A program made the position numbers and the translations under genes. A DNA stretch of 64,000 nucleotides from NCBI RefSeq assembly GCF_019837165.1, contig NZ_JAGYHC010000001.1:2666001-2730000 (forward strand), in the 5' to 3' direction. This DNA comes from Virgibacillus sp. NKC19-3. GTDB taxonomy: Bacteria; Bacillota; Bacilli; Bacillales; Amphibacillaceae. The notes under the pieces were generated by a model. It saw only the letters and a program-made list of their open reading frames with translations, was not told the origin of the DNA and ran no database searches. Positions 34,355-43,124 of this stretch are shown here, piece after piece. Each line of letters starts with the position of its first letter. The stretch's first letter is position 1.

Positions 34355-35521
34355 ATGAGTATATTTGAGGAATTACACGATCGAAAAAATACACGTTCTG
34401 TTAAATGGGATATGCTAAAATCCGTTTTTCAATCAGAAGATGTTTTACCAATGTGGGTTGCTGATATGGATTTTAAAGCACCTGAAGCCGTAAATAACGC
34501 ATTAGTAAAACGCGCCCGTCACGGGATTTATGGTTACACTGTTATTGATGATGATGTTACAGATTCGATTATGAATTGGATTGAAAAGCGCCATAACTGG
34601 ACAATTGATAAAGAATGGCTATCGTTTAGTCCAGGTGTGGTCACAAGCCTGCACCTGGCTATTCAGGCGTTTACAGAACCAGACGATAAAATAATCATTC
34701 AAACCCCTGTATATACGCCCTTTTATAATGTAATTGAACAACACGATAGAGAAGTCGTTAAAAATCCGCTTGTACTGGAGAATGGTTCTTATACCGTTGA
34801 CTTCAGCGACTTTGAGGAAAAATTAAAACAAGGTGTAAAGGCATTTCTTTTATGTTCCCCACATAATCCGACTGGGCGTGTGTGGAAGCGAGAGGAACTA
34901 GAGGAAATAGCTAGGTTATGTTGCAAATATGATGTAATAATTTTATCTGATGAAATTCATGCAGATCTCATTTATCCAGGTGAGCAGCATACTCCAATAG
35001 CTTCCCTTTCCGAAGAAATTGCAGATCGAACAATCACTTGCATGGCTCCATCCAAGACATTTAATTTAGCCGGATTGCAAGCTTCATATGTTATTACAAC
35101 GAATAAGGAGAAACGCGCTAGATTTAATGAACATCTAAGCAAGCAAGGGCACGGTATGTTGAATACAATGGGAAATACAGCTCTAGAGGCAGCATATGTA
35201 CATGGAGAAGCATGGCTTGATGAACTGATGACAGTTATAAAATCCAATCAGGAATATGTTACGGAAATGCTCGAAAAACATACAGATCTTAAGGTCACCC
35301 GTCCAGAGGGAACGTATTTATTGTGGATAGATTGCAGTGCATTAAATTTGGAGAAAAGTGACCTGAATAAATTTATGATCGAAAAAGCCAAAGTGGGACT
35401 TAATGCGGGAGCCTCTTACGGCGATGATGGTGCGAACTTTATGCGGATGAATATCGCCTGTCCGAAATCAACTGTCAAAGAAGGCGTAAAGCGTATTATA
35501 GATGCGCTAAATGCTACATAA
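34355..35521 (+). CDS. patB: PatB/MalY-type PLP-dependent cystathionine beta-lyase
   Basis: A 388-residue fold-type I PLP enzyme of the MalY/PatB group. The cofactor Lys is Lys-234 in APSKTFNLAGLQ; SPHNPTGRVW and LSDEIHADL are the usual substrate and PLP-ring contacts. The ATG follows AGGAGG. PatB of B. subtilis cleaves cystathionine and related beta-thioethers and is involved in sulfur metabolism. The gene also neighbours the pgi-kapB region in B. subtilis, supporting orthology. Confidence 0.9.
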   Translation: MSIFEELHDRKNTRSVKWDMLKSVFQSEDVLPMWVADMDFKAPEAVNNALVKRARHGIYGYTVIDDDVTDSIMNWIEKRHNWTIDKEWLSFSPGVVTSLHLAIQAFTEPDDKIIIQTPVYTPFYNVIEQHDREVVKNPLVLENGSYTVDFSDFEEKLKQGVKAFLLCSPHNPTGRVWKREELEEIARLCCKYDVIILSDEIHADLIYPGEQHTPIASLSEEIADRTITCMAPSKTFNLAGLQASYVITTNKEKRARFNEHLSKQGHGMLNTMGNTALEAAYVHGEAWLDELMTVIKSNQEYVTEMLEKHTDLKVTRPEGTYLLWIDCSALNLEKSDLNKFMIEKAKVGLNAGASYGDDGANFMRMNIACPKSTVKEGVKRIIDALNAT

Positions 35522-35539
35522 TTTCTTAGGTTGATGTTG

Positions 35540-35580
35540 AAAAGAGCCATGTGTTTATGGACGCATGGCTCTTTTTATTT
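35540..35580. terminator. bidirectional terminator between patB and the SodC-like gene
   Basis: AAAAGAGCCATG and CATGGCTCTTTT form a perfect 12-bp stem around an 11-base loop, with T runs on both strands. It serves patB from the left and the leftward SOD gene from the right. Confidence 0.9.
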
Positions 35581-35583
35581 TTA

Positions 35584-36234
35584 TTACTCCTCTAGATCTT
35601 CATTAAATTCAGTAGGGTCTGTAGGTTGCTCTCCTGAGTCTTCTCCTGCTTTTATCTCACCACAAGCAATACGAGGCCCTCCATCTCCTCCTGGCTGGCT
35701 CACCCCATCATCTTGCCCTTCTTGAATAACTAATGAGGTCCCATCCCCACTAAGGATAGACATTCTTCCATCTAGAAGTGTTGCATTATCCAGTGTTAAT
35801 TCAGCTTCCACTAGACCGTCTTCATCTGCCTCAATATTGGGTAAATCCCCCAAATGTGACCCTTCCGGATGCATGAGACCATGTTCGTTGCCCTCCGGAT
35901 TAAAATGACTTCCGGCACTTTCAAAATCGGGAGCCTCACACTTCGGATATTCATGCACATGAATCCCGTGAAATCCCGGTTCCAGTCCTTCTAAGCTCAA
36001 TTCCACCTGAACACCATCCGGTTGTTCGGATAACGCAGCAGTACCAATTATGTCTCCTGAAGCATTGTACATATCCACCGATCTCGAACTCGGATCATTA
36101 CTTTGACACGAAACTAAAAAAAGAATCATGATAATTAGAATACCCAGCAAGCACCAGCTCTTCTGAAGACTATCATTAAAGCCTGTACCGATGTGGAAAG
36201 AAAATATATTTTCACCTGGAAAAAATAAACGCAT
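35584..36234 (-). CDS. Cu/Zn superoxide dismutase-like lipoprotein missing one Cu ligand (YojM/SodC-like)
   Basis: A 216-residue protein starting at the ATG after AAGGAG, with a membrane segment and lipobox FLVSC (Cys-43), so it is probably anchored outside the membrane. The SOD_Cu fold is clear: His-92 and His-94 (HGIHVHE), bridging His-110 (GSHFNP), His-118, His-127 and Asp-130 (SHLGDL) for Zn, and Cys-99/Cys-191 for the disulfide. The fourth Cu ligand, expected in SLVIHE, is Gln-171 (SLVIQEGQDD). The tail is acidic. B. subtilis YojM also lacks Cu ligands and is a poor SOD. Whether this one is enzymatically active is doubtful. Confidence 0.88.
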   Translation of the reverse strand: MRLFFPGENIFSFHIGTGFNDSLQKSWCLLGILIIMILFLVSCQSNDPSSRSVDMYNASGDIIGTAALSEQPDGVQVELSLEGLEPGFHGIHVHEYPKCEAPDFESAGSHFNPEGNEHGLMHPEGSHLGDLPNIEADEDGLVEAELTLDNATLLDGRMSILSGDGTSLVIQEGQDDGVSQPGGDGGPRIACGEIKAGEDSGEQPTDPTEFNEDLEE

Positions 36235-36394
36235 GTACTTTCTCCTTTTAAATGCTTTTCTTACCAGTATCAACAAATATACATCTGAATAAACATAAAT
36301 AAAATTTGACACTTTATTTGGTTAACGATGGAGGTATGCCTTCATCAAGAGCTCATAAGAGGAGAAACAAAGCATTTATTTTAGGTGTTTTCAT

Positions 36395-36592
36395 TTAATC
36401 GATCGAATCACTTTCCTCATTTTTATCAGGCTTATTTAGCTCGTATTTTTCATTAAAAATTCGTTCTTCTTTTTTTGATTTTTTATATAGGAGGTACATT
36501 GTTCCAAAAGCTAATATCATAAAAATGACCAACATGATAACAGCTGGAATATATTCCGTTTTATCTTCCGGAAAATACAGGAATTCCATCAT
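36395..36592 (-). CDS. small single-pass membrane protein, unknown
   Basis: A 65-residue protein with one hydrophobic helix at about residues 15-36 (IPAVIMLVIFMILAFGTMYLLY) and a highly charged cytosolic tail (KKSKKEERIFNEKYELNKPD). The ribosome site (GGAAGTGG) is weak. It is divergent from kapB, 124 bp away. No family recognised. Codon usage and the clear topology make it plausible. Confidence 0.6.
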   Translation of the reverse strand: MMEFLYFPEDKTEYIPAVIMLVIFMILAFGTMYLLYKKSKKEERIFNEKYELNKPDKNEESDSID

Positions 36593-36716
36593 AGGTGACC
36601 ACTTCCTTTTACGATCAATTATAACAAAGTTTCTACTTTTACTAAACGGAAATGTTAAATATTCGCTTATTCCTTATACTTTTGGGACAATGAAAGAGAA
36701 GGAGGAGGATGAAAAT

Positions 36717-37109
36717 ATGGCAGATGTAGCTATTGGTACCACTGTACGCGCACATTACAACTCAGGCACTTACATAGGGGAGGTGAAAGAAGATCGTGGA
36801 GAACGTTACTTGATCGAAGTACTTGCCGTTGATAAACACCCGATTCAAGGTGATCTGCATAACCCCGGCCAAGTGGAAGATGTGTTTTTCCATGAACGAA
36901 AAGCATTAGCGCATCATGAAAAAATGAATGTAAAGAAACCTGCAGTACGTCCATTTGATGAAACCATTCCCCCGTACAGTGAGTCTCTAAAGCAAGCGGT
37001 GGACAACTATAAAGAAAAACTAAAAGCAGAAGATACAGCATTCAATAAAAAAGCATTGCACACTTTAGAAGGGCTTGAAGACAAATACTATATAAAAAGT
37101 TATTATTAA
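36717..37109 (+). CDS. kapB: kinase-associated protein KapB (sporulation phosphorelay)
   Basis: A 130-residue protein, MADVAIGTTVRAHYNSGTYIGEV, matching KapB of B. subtilis (128 residues), which is needed for KinB-dependent sporulation signalling. The N-terminal half is an SH3-like beta barrel and the C-terminal half a charged helical tail. The start follows GGAGGAGG; the longer open frame upstream is unrelated sequence. The kinB gene that neighbours it in B. subtilis is not present here. Confidence 0.88.
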   Translation: MADVAIGTTVRAHYNSGTYIGEVKEDRGERYLIEVLAVDKHPIQGDLHNPGQVEDVFFHERKALAHHEKMNVKKPAVRPFDETIPPYSESLKQAVDNYKEKLKAEDTAFNKKALHTLEGLEDKYYIKSYY

Positions 37110-37224
37110 GTTAATGCCCCTATGAAGCTTCCTTGACTATCTGAACCACGTTACATAGTCTTGGACGCCATACATCTGAATACGAAATAAATTGGGCATA
37201 CATTCCGTTAATAGAATAAACGTG

Positions 37225-37255
37225 AAAAACGCTCAGAAATAATCTGAGCGTTTTT
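37225..37255. terminator. terminator between kapB and ptsH
   Basis: AAAAACGCTCAG and CTGAGCGTTTTT form a perfect 12-bp stem with a short A/T loop. It ends the leftward ptsH transcript 17 bp past its stop and can also serve kapB from the other side. Confidence 0.9.
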
Positions 37256-37271
37256 GTTTAGGTTGTGAATG

Positions 37272-37535
37272 TTATTCACCCAAATGTTCTTTTAATACTT
37301 CTTCTACACCTTGGATAGCTTCTTCTTCATCACTGCCGTTTGTCGTAATAGAGATTTCTGCTCCTTTTGGAATTCCTAGTGACATAACACCCATGATTGA
37401 TTTCAGGTTAACCTTCTTGTCGTTATAGGAAATCTCAACATCTGATTGAAATTGTCCTGCTTTATTTACCAGCAACGTAGCTGGGCGTGCATGTACCCCA
37501 GTATCAGCTGTAATTGTAAACTTTTTTTCCTGCAT
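37272..37535 (-). CDS. ptsH: phosphocarrier protein HPr
   Basis: An 87-residue HPr. His-15 (TGVHARPAT) is the EI-dependent phosphorylation site and Ser-46 ([13 protein letters not shown]) the HPr-kinase site, so this is HPr rather than Crh, which lacks the His. The start is the ATG of [11 protein letters not shown]; another Met six codons upstream is less likely. The gene is alone: a strong terminator follows at once and no ptsI lies downstream. It acts in PTS sugar uptake and, via P-Ser, in carbon catabolite control with CcpA. Confidence 0.92.
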   Translation of the reverse strand: MQEKKFTITADTGVHARPATLLVNKAGQFQSDVEISYNDKKVNLKSIMGVMSLGIPKGAEISITTNGSDEEEAIQGVEEVLKEHLGE

Positions 37536-37719
37536 TTTCTTACATCCTTTCAAATCGATTTTATAATGTAATACTATCCACTATATAGTGAAATATAGAA
37601 CCTACTTTATTATATACAAAAATAGGCGGTTTTGAAACAAAAACCTACTACAAACCTAGAATTTATTAAAGAAATTGACATTCTTCACCTGTATTCAACA
37701 ATCGTTGGTTATAGTAACA

Positions 37720-37884
37720 CTAATTATTTTTCTGCTTATCCTCTAGCATCTCTTTCAACGCATGCTGTTCTTTTCGTAGTGATACAACTTCCTGCTCCAA
37801 TATATTTAATTTATCGGTTATAGGAGTTAATGCCTCTTGTAGCATTTTTTGTAAACGTAGTGATTTTTCGTTTCCTTCCTCCAT
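37720..37884 (-). CDS. small coiled-coil protein, unknown
   Basis: A 54-residue protein starting MEEGNEKSLRLQKMLQEA at the ATG about ten bases after AGGAGG. Nearly all of it is predicted helix with heptad-like hydrophobic positions (LQKMLQEALTPITDKLNILEQEV). No membrane segment and no Cys. Similar small coiled-coil proteins in Bacillus have no assigned function. Monocistronic in appearance. Confidence 0.65.
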   Translation of the reverse strand: MEEGNEKSLRLQKMLQEALTPITDKLNILEQEVVSLRKEQHALKEMLEDKQKNN

Positions 37885-37909
37885 AAGCTTGGCTCCTCCT
37901 TTGTCCAAT

Positions 37910-38282
37910 GTCTATTTAATGACTCAATATAGATAGGATAAACCATCAACAAATATATTTATTATAGCTTAAGCAGTATGAATATTGCTTCAGGATCTTC
38001 AATACTGTAAAATTCATGTAGTGTCACTCTAAGAGAGTACCATAATTGCCTTTGTAGAGTCAAACGCCTATTCCCTGCACCGCAAATTACATTGTGGTTT
38101 ACAAATATAAACATATTTCAGTAAATGGAAACAATAAAATAACAATCCTGAACGATGGTTAAAACAAGCATGCACTTTACTCGAATGAAATACAACCTGC
38201 TCCCATTAAGATAATTGCCTTTACCCAACTGTTATGATACCGTTATTTTGAAAGATCCACTTTTTGTTGGGGAGGAATAGGT
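37910..38282. other. 373-bp spacer upstream of deoD
   Basis: No open frame with a ribosome site, and no purine riboswitch core or other RNA motif that I recognise. It holds the promoters of the leftward coiled-coil gene and rightward deoD, but no convincing -35/-10 pair stands out. The deoD ribosome site GGGGAGGA is at its right end. Confidence 0.5.
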
Positions 38283-38990
38283 ATGAGTGTACATATTGGA
38301 GCTAAACAAGGAGAAATTGCTGATAAAATTTTATTACCAGGAGACCCACTAAGGGCTAAATTTATTGCAGAAACATTTTTGGAAAACGTCACACAGTATA
38401 ATCAGGTTCGTGGCATGTATGGGTATACCGGCACCTATAAAGGGGAACGGGTTTCCGTACAAGGGACCGGAATGGGAGTTCCCTCTATTTCCATCTATGT
38501 AAATGAATTGATTCAAAGCTATGATGTACAAAAGTTCATTCGCGTTGGAACATGCGGGGCTATTCAAAAAGACGTGAAAGTTCGCGATGTTATTCTAGCA
38601 CAAGGGTCGACGACAGATTCACAACTTAATCGTATGGTATTTAACGGTATTGACTATGCACCACTCGCTGATTTTGATCTTCTGAAAAATGCGTACGATG
38701 TTGGTGTCGAAAAAGGAATGAACCTGCAAGTAGGAAATGTATTTACAAGTGATACATTCTATCGTGACAATGCGAAAGAAATCAATGAACTATTGGCAAA
38801 ATATAAAGTGCTTGCCATTGAAATGGAAACATCAGCACTGTATACATTAGCAGCTAAATTTGATCGGCAAGCACTATCCGTCTTAACCGTTTCCGACCAT
38901 ATTTTGACTGGAGAAGAAACCACATCGCAGGAGCGCCAAACAACGTTTAATGAGATGATAGAAGTTGCATTGGACGCAGCACTGAAATAA
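38283..38990 (+). CDS. deoD: purine nucleoside phosphorylase DeoD
   Basis: A 235-residue hexameric-type purine nucleoside phosphorylase that splits (deoxy)inosine, guanosine and adenosine with phosphate. The N-terminus [25 protein letters not shown] and the signature [16 protein letters not shown] are typical; the catalytic Asp lies in [10 protein letters not shown]. Length equals the family norm. The ATG follows GGGGAGGA. Confidence 0.96.
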   Translation: MSVHIGAKQGEIADKILLPGDPLRAKFIAETFLENVTQYNQVRGMYGYTGTYKGERVSVQGTGMGVPSISIYVNELIQSYDVQKFIRVGTCGAIQKDVKVRDVILAQGSTTDSQLNRMVFNGIDYAPLADFDLLKNAYDVGVEKGMNLQVGNVFTSDTFYRDNAKEINELLAKYKVLAIEMETSALYTLAAKFDRQALSVLTVSDHILTGEETTSQERQTTFNEMIEVALDAALK

Positions 38991-38996
38991 GCCAAA

Positions 38997-39049
38997 ATTG
39001 TCAACTTGTTTTAAAATAGGTTGACAATAATCCCCCTTTACCTTATTAT
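38997..39049 (+). promoter_or_regulatory. BirA operator overlapping the bioY promoter
   Basis: ATTGTCAAC at 38997-39005 and GTTGACAAT at 39020-39028 are perfect inverted repeats 14 bases apart, close to the Firmicute BirA consensus TTGTTAAC-N15-GTTAACAA. The right arm contains TTGACA (39021-39026), which with a 17-base spacer and TATTAT (39044-39049) forms a near-consensus sigma-A promoter. Biotinoyl-AMP-BirA bound here would block bioY transcription. The BirA assignment is inferred from the motif and the downstream gene. Confidence 0.82.
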
Positions 39050-39072
39050 CAACGTAGAGGGGGGATGTTTTT

Positions 39073-39666
39073 ATGAAGGGGTTACGTCCAATTGATTTAA
39101 CATTTAGTGCCGTATTTGTCTGTTTAATGGCAATTGGTGCTAATATTACAGTTTGGTTTCCATTCCTGGCTGTCCCAATAGGAGGGACATCTGTCCCTTT
39201 ATCTTTGCAGACATTCTTTGCTATTTTGGCAGGGTTGATGCTTGGAAAAAAGCTTGGGACCATATCGATGATGATCTATACACTTGTTGGAATAGCGGGG
39301 GTTCCCATCTTTGCAGGACTTAAAGCAGGACCTATGATGTTAATCACCCCTACAGGCGGATTTATTCTTTCATTTATGTTTGTCGCCTTCTTTACTGGTT
39401 TAATCGCAGAACGTAGCAAAAGTAATTCTGTATTTACGTACGGTACTGCGTCCTTCATTGGTTTCATTGTTAATTATGGAATTGGCGTTTCTTATATGTA
39501 CATGATCATGAATACATGGTTGGAACTTGATATCTCCTACTGGCTTGCTTGGGCTGGAATGCTGCCTTTTCTCATAAAAGACGCTGTGCTATCTTGTTTA
39601 GCTGCTACATTTATGGTCCATATAGCCAAGCGTATTCCTGCACGCTGGTTAGGTGCGAAAATATAA
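39073..39666 (+). CDS. bioY: biotin ECF transporter S component BioY
   Basis: A 197-residue membrane protein with about six helices, the substrate-binding subunit for biotin uptake. The signatures VPISLQTFF-like (SVPLSLQTFFAILAGLMLG) and AGVPIFAGLKAGPMMLITPTGGF are those of BioY. It starts at the ATG about eight bases after GGGGGG. No bioMN or ecf genes are adjacent, so it probably uses the shared Ecf module. A BirA-type operator lies directly upstream. Confidence 0.94.
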   Translation: MKGLRPIDLTFSAVFVCLMAIGANITVWFPFLAVPIGGTSVPLSLQTFFAILAGLMLGKKLGTISMMIYTLVGIAGVPIFAGLKAGPMMLITPTGGFILSFMFVAFFTGLIAERSKSNSVFTYGTASFIGFIVNYGIGVSYMYMIMNTWLELDISYWLAWAGMLPFLIKDAVLSCLAATFMVHIAKRIPARWLGAKI

Positions 39667-39767
39667 ATCATTGCTTTACATGCGGACTAAATGTGATAAA
39701 ATAATGGGAATCACAAGAAATGCAGCCCTATTCAGGATACATAGCAGGAAGGATGTTTTTACATTAT

Positions 39768-40241
39768 ATGGAGTTGTTTTTAAATTTTCCATTATTAGCC
39801 GCAGTAACTGCCATTATTTTTGCACAGGTTGTGAAAGTTCCTATTAGACTCCTTTTGTCAAAAGAGTTTAAACCAAGCTTAGCGTTCAGCAGTGGTGGTA
39901 TGCCCAGCAGTCATTCTGCGGCAGTAACAGCATTAACTACCGGTATAGGTATCGTCGAAGGTGTAACTTCCAGCATATTCGCTGTTTCCTTCGTTTTCAG
40001 TATTATTACCATGTACGACGCAACTGGCGTACGCAGACACGCGGGCGAACAAGCTGTAGTTTTGAACAAATTGATCAATGACTTTCAACACTTCATTGAT
40101 GGAGCAAAGGATTGGAATCAAAAAGCGGAATATGAAAAGAGGAAAGAGTTAAAAGAGATTCTAGGGCATCAACCAATTGAAGTATTTTTTGGCAGTTTAA
40201 CCGGTGTTGGCATCGCATTTCTGCTATTTCCGTTTTATTAA
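39768..40241 (+). CDS. yuiD: divergent PAP2-family membrane protein YuiD
   Basis: A protein of about 157 residues with several membrane helices and the DUF212 motifs SGGMPSSHSAAVTAL and YDATGVRRHAGEQA, which resemble the phosphatase motifs of PAP2 acid phosphatases. It is found beside yuiC in B. subtilis. The start is uncertain: MELFLNFPLL at 39768 matches the family but its ribosome site (AGGAAGG) is far; an ATG at 39753 lies too close to it. Substrate unknown, perhaps a lipid phosphate. Confidence 0.85.
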   Translation: MELFLNFPLLAAVTAIIFAQVVKVPIRLLLSKEFKPSLAFSSGGMPSSHSAAVTALTTGIGIVEGVTSSIFAVSFVFSIITMYDATGVRRHAGEQAVVLNKLINDFQHFIDGAKDWNQKAEYEKRKELKEILGHQPIEVFFGSLTGVGIAFLLFPFY

Positions 40242-40401
40242 GAAAAATAGAACCCGTCTTTCTAATAATCATATGTCGGAAATCAAATTGGTAGAAACCT
40301 GTGAAATTACTGCTTTTATGTTTTTCTTATACGTGGAACTTTACCATTTTTCCTATGCCGAAATTCTTCAACGCTCTAATTTTATACTTTCCTACAGTTA
40401 G

Positions 40402-40435
40402 AAAGACAGGCTTCCTAACTAAAAGCCTGTCTTTT
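40402..40435. terminator. bidirectional terminator between yuiD and yuiC
   Basis: AAAGACAGGCTT and AAGCCTGTCTTT form a perfect 12-bp stem around a 9-base loop, with T/A tails on both sides. It lies 8 bp past the leftward yuiC stop. Confidence 0.9.
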
Positions 40436-40442
40436 TTAATTA

Positions 40443-41123
40443 TTAATTATCTGGTGATTGCTCTCTAAATACCTGTAAAGCTTCATTTTCATTCAGTTCC
40501 ATAAGGGCTTCTTCGGTTAAATTCCCATCACCCATTTCAACGATGTACACTTCTACTTCTTTTTTACCCCAATTATCATAGACGTCTTCTACTGTCGGGT
40601 AGTACAGATCAATATCATTTCCGGTAATAGCGCTTCCCTTGTCAGCTACAACCCCGTAACCATAATCCGGAATATACATGATTGTTCCGATTGGGTAGAC
40701 ATCTAAATCAGCTGCAATAGTAGAATACAAGTCTCGTTTTACTTGTACACCAGAAAAAGTAATGCCATATTGTGGATGATCCGGCGTTTTATCTGTAGAC
40801 TCTACGCCAGCTGTATACCCTGTTGCTGATACTGTAGCGGTTGGATACTGTTCAAAATCAATTGCTTCTTCCAATGTTTTCGGACCTTCTATTTCATCAC
40901 TAGAAATATACGTTGTCTTCTCATTTATGGTGCTTAATCCTTTTTCCTCTAGCGCTGTATGTTTATACTCCGAAGCACTTGCTGAACGATCGGATATTTC
41001 CGCTTCTCCCCCTACCTGAATATCTGTCAATGTGACATTTGAAATAGTAGTTACAGTTACATAAAAAGCACCTGCAAACAACAGAATCATTCCGGTTCTT
41101 CGAATAAAATTTTTGATTTTCAT
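40443..41123 (-). CDS. yuiC: 3D-domain cell-wall protein YuiC
   Basis: A 226-residue protein with an N-terminal membrane anchor/signal (residues 10-30) and a C-terminal 3D domain, a double-psi barrel related to lytic transglycosylases of the MltA/RpfB (Sps) type. The three-Asp core appears as [18 protein letters not shown], preceded by [20 protein letters not shown]. subtilis YuiC is a stationary-phase muralytic enzyme. The linker (residues 40-85) is polar and variable. It ends at the terminator at 40402. Confidence 0.88.
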   Translation of the reverse strand: MKIKNFIRRTGMILLFAGAFYVTVTTISNVTLTDIQVGGEAEISDRSASASEYKHTALEEKGLSTINEKTTYISSDEIEGPKTLEEAIDFEQYPTATVSATGYTAGVESTDKTPDHPQYGITFSGVQVKRDLYSTIAADLDVYPIGTIMYIPDYGYGVVADKGSAITGNDIDLYYPTVEDVYDNWGKKEVEVYIVEMGDGNLTEEALMELNENEALQVFREQSPDN

Positions 41124-41181
41124 AATAACACCTCTCTCATGTCATCATTACCAATCTTTAAAATTTTATTCATTAATAATT

Positions 41182-41493
41182 TTAAAACATTTGATATCCA
41201 CTCTTGCGCAAAATTTTAATAACAATTCCAGAAACAATCGTACCAGCAAACCCGGATAACAGGATAGTTATATCAACTGGTGTAATTTCCGTAAACCGCT
41301 TGATTGCTGTTGAAAAAGCCTCCCCCGGATTTGTAAAATATTCCCAAGTCGATATGTTATCCACGATCATAACCACGATGATCGGATATAAAAAAGACAT
41401 TAACCACGTTCGTCTCAATAGCATATTTAAAATAAAAGCGATACCGAAAAAAATAACGAAATACAATAACACAGAAACGATTAATTGAATCAA
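41182..41493 (-). CDS. yuiB: conserved membrane protein YuiB
   Basis: A 103-residue protein with three predicted helices (residues 3-25, 30-47 and 75-95). Its place between the 3D-domain gene and NADH dehydrogenase matches yuiB of B. subtilis. No catalytic motif. The small Cys-rich gene yuiA that follows in B. subtilis is not found in the 100 bp up to ndh. Function unknown. Confidence 0.82.
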   Translation of the reverse strand: MIQLIVSVLLYFVIFFGIAFILNMLLRRTWLMSFLYPIIVVMIVDNISTWEYFTNPGEAFSTAIKRFTEITPVDITILLSGFAGTIVSGIVIKILRKSGYQMF

Positions 41494-41559
41494 TGCTGCA
41501 GCTCCTTTACTGACGAATCTTATCTACAAACCTCATCCTCATTTTATTATAAATCATAG

Positions 41560-41590
41560 AAAAAGCAAAGACAGAGTCTGCCTTTGCTAC
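41560..41590 (-). terminator. terminator after the NADH dehydrogenase gene
   Basis: On the minus strand AGCAAAGGCAGA and TCTGTCTTTGCT pair with one mismatch and are followed by TTTTTC. The right end lies 3 bp past the stop codon at 41593. Confidence 0.85.
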
Positions 41591-41592
41591 AT

Positions 41593-42810
41593 TTAATTAA
41601 AAACATTAAACTTACCTTTCTTCAATAACAAGCCAATTCCACCTAATTTAAACAGGTAGCGATTGTCGATTATTTTTTTCATCATGGCTGCTTTCCAACC
41701 AAATAGTTTCCAATTATTCATCACAACAGCTATGGCGTCATTATTCCCTAAAGAGGCAACAGACCCTGCGATGTTCGGTTTGAATATTTCCATTTTTCCA
41801 TTACTAGCTAGCGACTTTATATTGTTTGCAACTACATCCGATTGTTGAATAGCAATCTGTGCGGTCGGCGGATAAGGAATACCGCTCTTTGGATCTAAAA
41901 CCTTCGCACAATCTCCAATAACAAATACATCATCATAATTAGGTGCGCGCATGTCCGGACGTACTTCTACCTTGCCTCGATTTGTTTCTATTTGGGACTT
42001 TTCCACGATGCAGTTAGCACGCACCCCAGCTGCCCATAGAAAAGTCATTGTTGGTATTTCTACTTGTTTCCCGTCTTTTTCGTACACGATGCTTTCCGGC
42101 TTGCATTCTTTTATCATCGCACCGGTTATAAATTCAACACCTCTGGATTCCAATGAAGTCATCGCATATTCAACGAGATGGGGGTCAAAACCAGGCAATA
42201 TTGTTTCTGAACCTTCTATGTTAATAATCCGAACCTGCACCTTTTCAATATCATATTCCTCACATAACGCTGGAATACGATTAGCTAACTCACCTGCAAA
42301 TTCGACACCTGTAAATCCGCCACCACCAACAACAATGTTCAGACGCCCTTTTTTCTTATCTTTTTCATTATGATATAAAGCAAAATTGTATTCCAAATGC
42401 TCTCTCAGCAAACGAGCACTGTTAATGTTACCTATTACATGAGCATGTTCTTCCAGTCCCGGAATGCCAAATGTAGCGGATTCAAATCCGAGGCCCACAA
42501 CAAGGATATCATAATCTAATTCTCTATTTTCAAGCTTGACCTTTTTTTCATCAGGCTTAATGGAAATTACTCTATCCTGAATAAAGTTTACTTTTTCCCT
42601 ATTGATAACTTCTCTAATCGGAATTTGAGTGCGATCATGGTGCAGTGTGCCCGCAGCATTTTCATGTAGCCAAGTTGCTTGATAATGATAATCGTTTATA
42701 TTAACAAGTGTCAAATTTGCCTCGTTTATTTTCATGGATCTCTGTAATTTAATGGTCGTCATCATGCCACCGTAACCTGCGCCTAGAATGACTATATTTG
42801 GTTTGTTCAT
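41593..42810 (-). CDS. yumB: type II NADH dehydrogenase (YumB-like)
   Basis: A 405-residue single-subunit NADH:menaquinone oxidoreductase attached to the inner face of the membrane. FAD-binding GAGYGGMMT is at residues 10-18, the NADH loop is VVGGGGFTGVEFAGEL at about 155-170, and the second FAD contact VFVIGDCAKV is near 290. The quinone-site motif AQIAIQQSD is present. It feeds electrons to menaquinone without pumping protons. A Rex-like site at 42855 may tie it to NADH/NAD balance. Divergent from yumC. Confidence 0.92.
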   Translation of the reverse strand: MNKPNIVILGAGYGGMMTTIKLQRSMKINEANLTLVNINDYHYQATWLHENAAGTLHHDRTQIPIREVINREKVNFIQDRVISIKPDEKKVKLENRELDYDILVVGLGFESATFGIPGLEEHAHVIGNINSARLLREHLEYNFALYHNEKDKKKGRLNIVVGGGGFTGVEFAGELANRIPALCEEYDIEKVQVRIINIEGSETILPGFDPHLVEYAMTSLESRGVEFITGAMIKECKPESIVYEKDGKQVEIPTMTFLWAAGVRANCIVEKSQIETNRGKVEVRPDMRAPNYDDVFVIGDCAKVLDPKSGIPYPPTAQIAIQQSDVVANNIKSLASNGKMEIFKPNIAGSVASLGNNDAIAVVMNNWKLFGWKAAMMKKIIDNRYLFKLGGIGLLLKKGKFNVFN

Positions 42811-42854
42811 AACAAATCACTTCCAATTGTGTATTTCTTTATGTACTTATTCCT

Positions 42855-42872
42855 ATGTGACGTTTTTCACTT
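42855..42872. promoter_or_regulatory. possible Rex operator upstream of NADH dehydrogenase
   Basis: ATGTGACGTTTTTCACTT resembles the Rex consensus TTGTGAA-N4-TTCACAA: the TGTGA and TTCAC cores match and the outer bases differ. It lies 45 bp upstream of the start codon. B. subtilis Rex controls another NADH dehydrogenase gene (ndh/yjlD). The match is partial, so this is tentative. Confidence 0.4.
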
Positions 42873-43124
42873 AAATGACATTCGTGTATTCATCAATCTT
42901 AATGAAAATAATAGAATTATAATCTGTTTGTAACATAAATGTAATATGTACATTGATAATAGTAGACTTTTTATCGTAAATTTTCAACCCTTGATTTAAC
43001 TTCATACGAATGTTGTATTATTCATAACCTTTTCACCTTAGGCTTTGTTAGTACACAGTGCATATTTATTTATGATAATATAGGAATGCTGTACAATTTA
43101 ATATGAGAATTGGGGGGATTTTCC

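Noticed and set aside
36525-36716. N-terminal extension of KapB
   Set aside because: The sequence before 36717 is the divergent promoter and antisense of a small gene; the strong ribosome site and B. subtilis length place the start at 36717.
37910-38282. Purine riboswitch upstream of deoD
   Set aside because: None of the conserved purine-aptamer junction or loop sequences could be found.
40204-40401. 65-codon frame after yuiD
   Set aside because: Overlaps the yuiD end, lacks a ribosome site and has no protein-like pattern.
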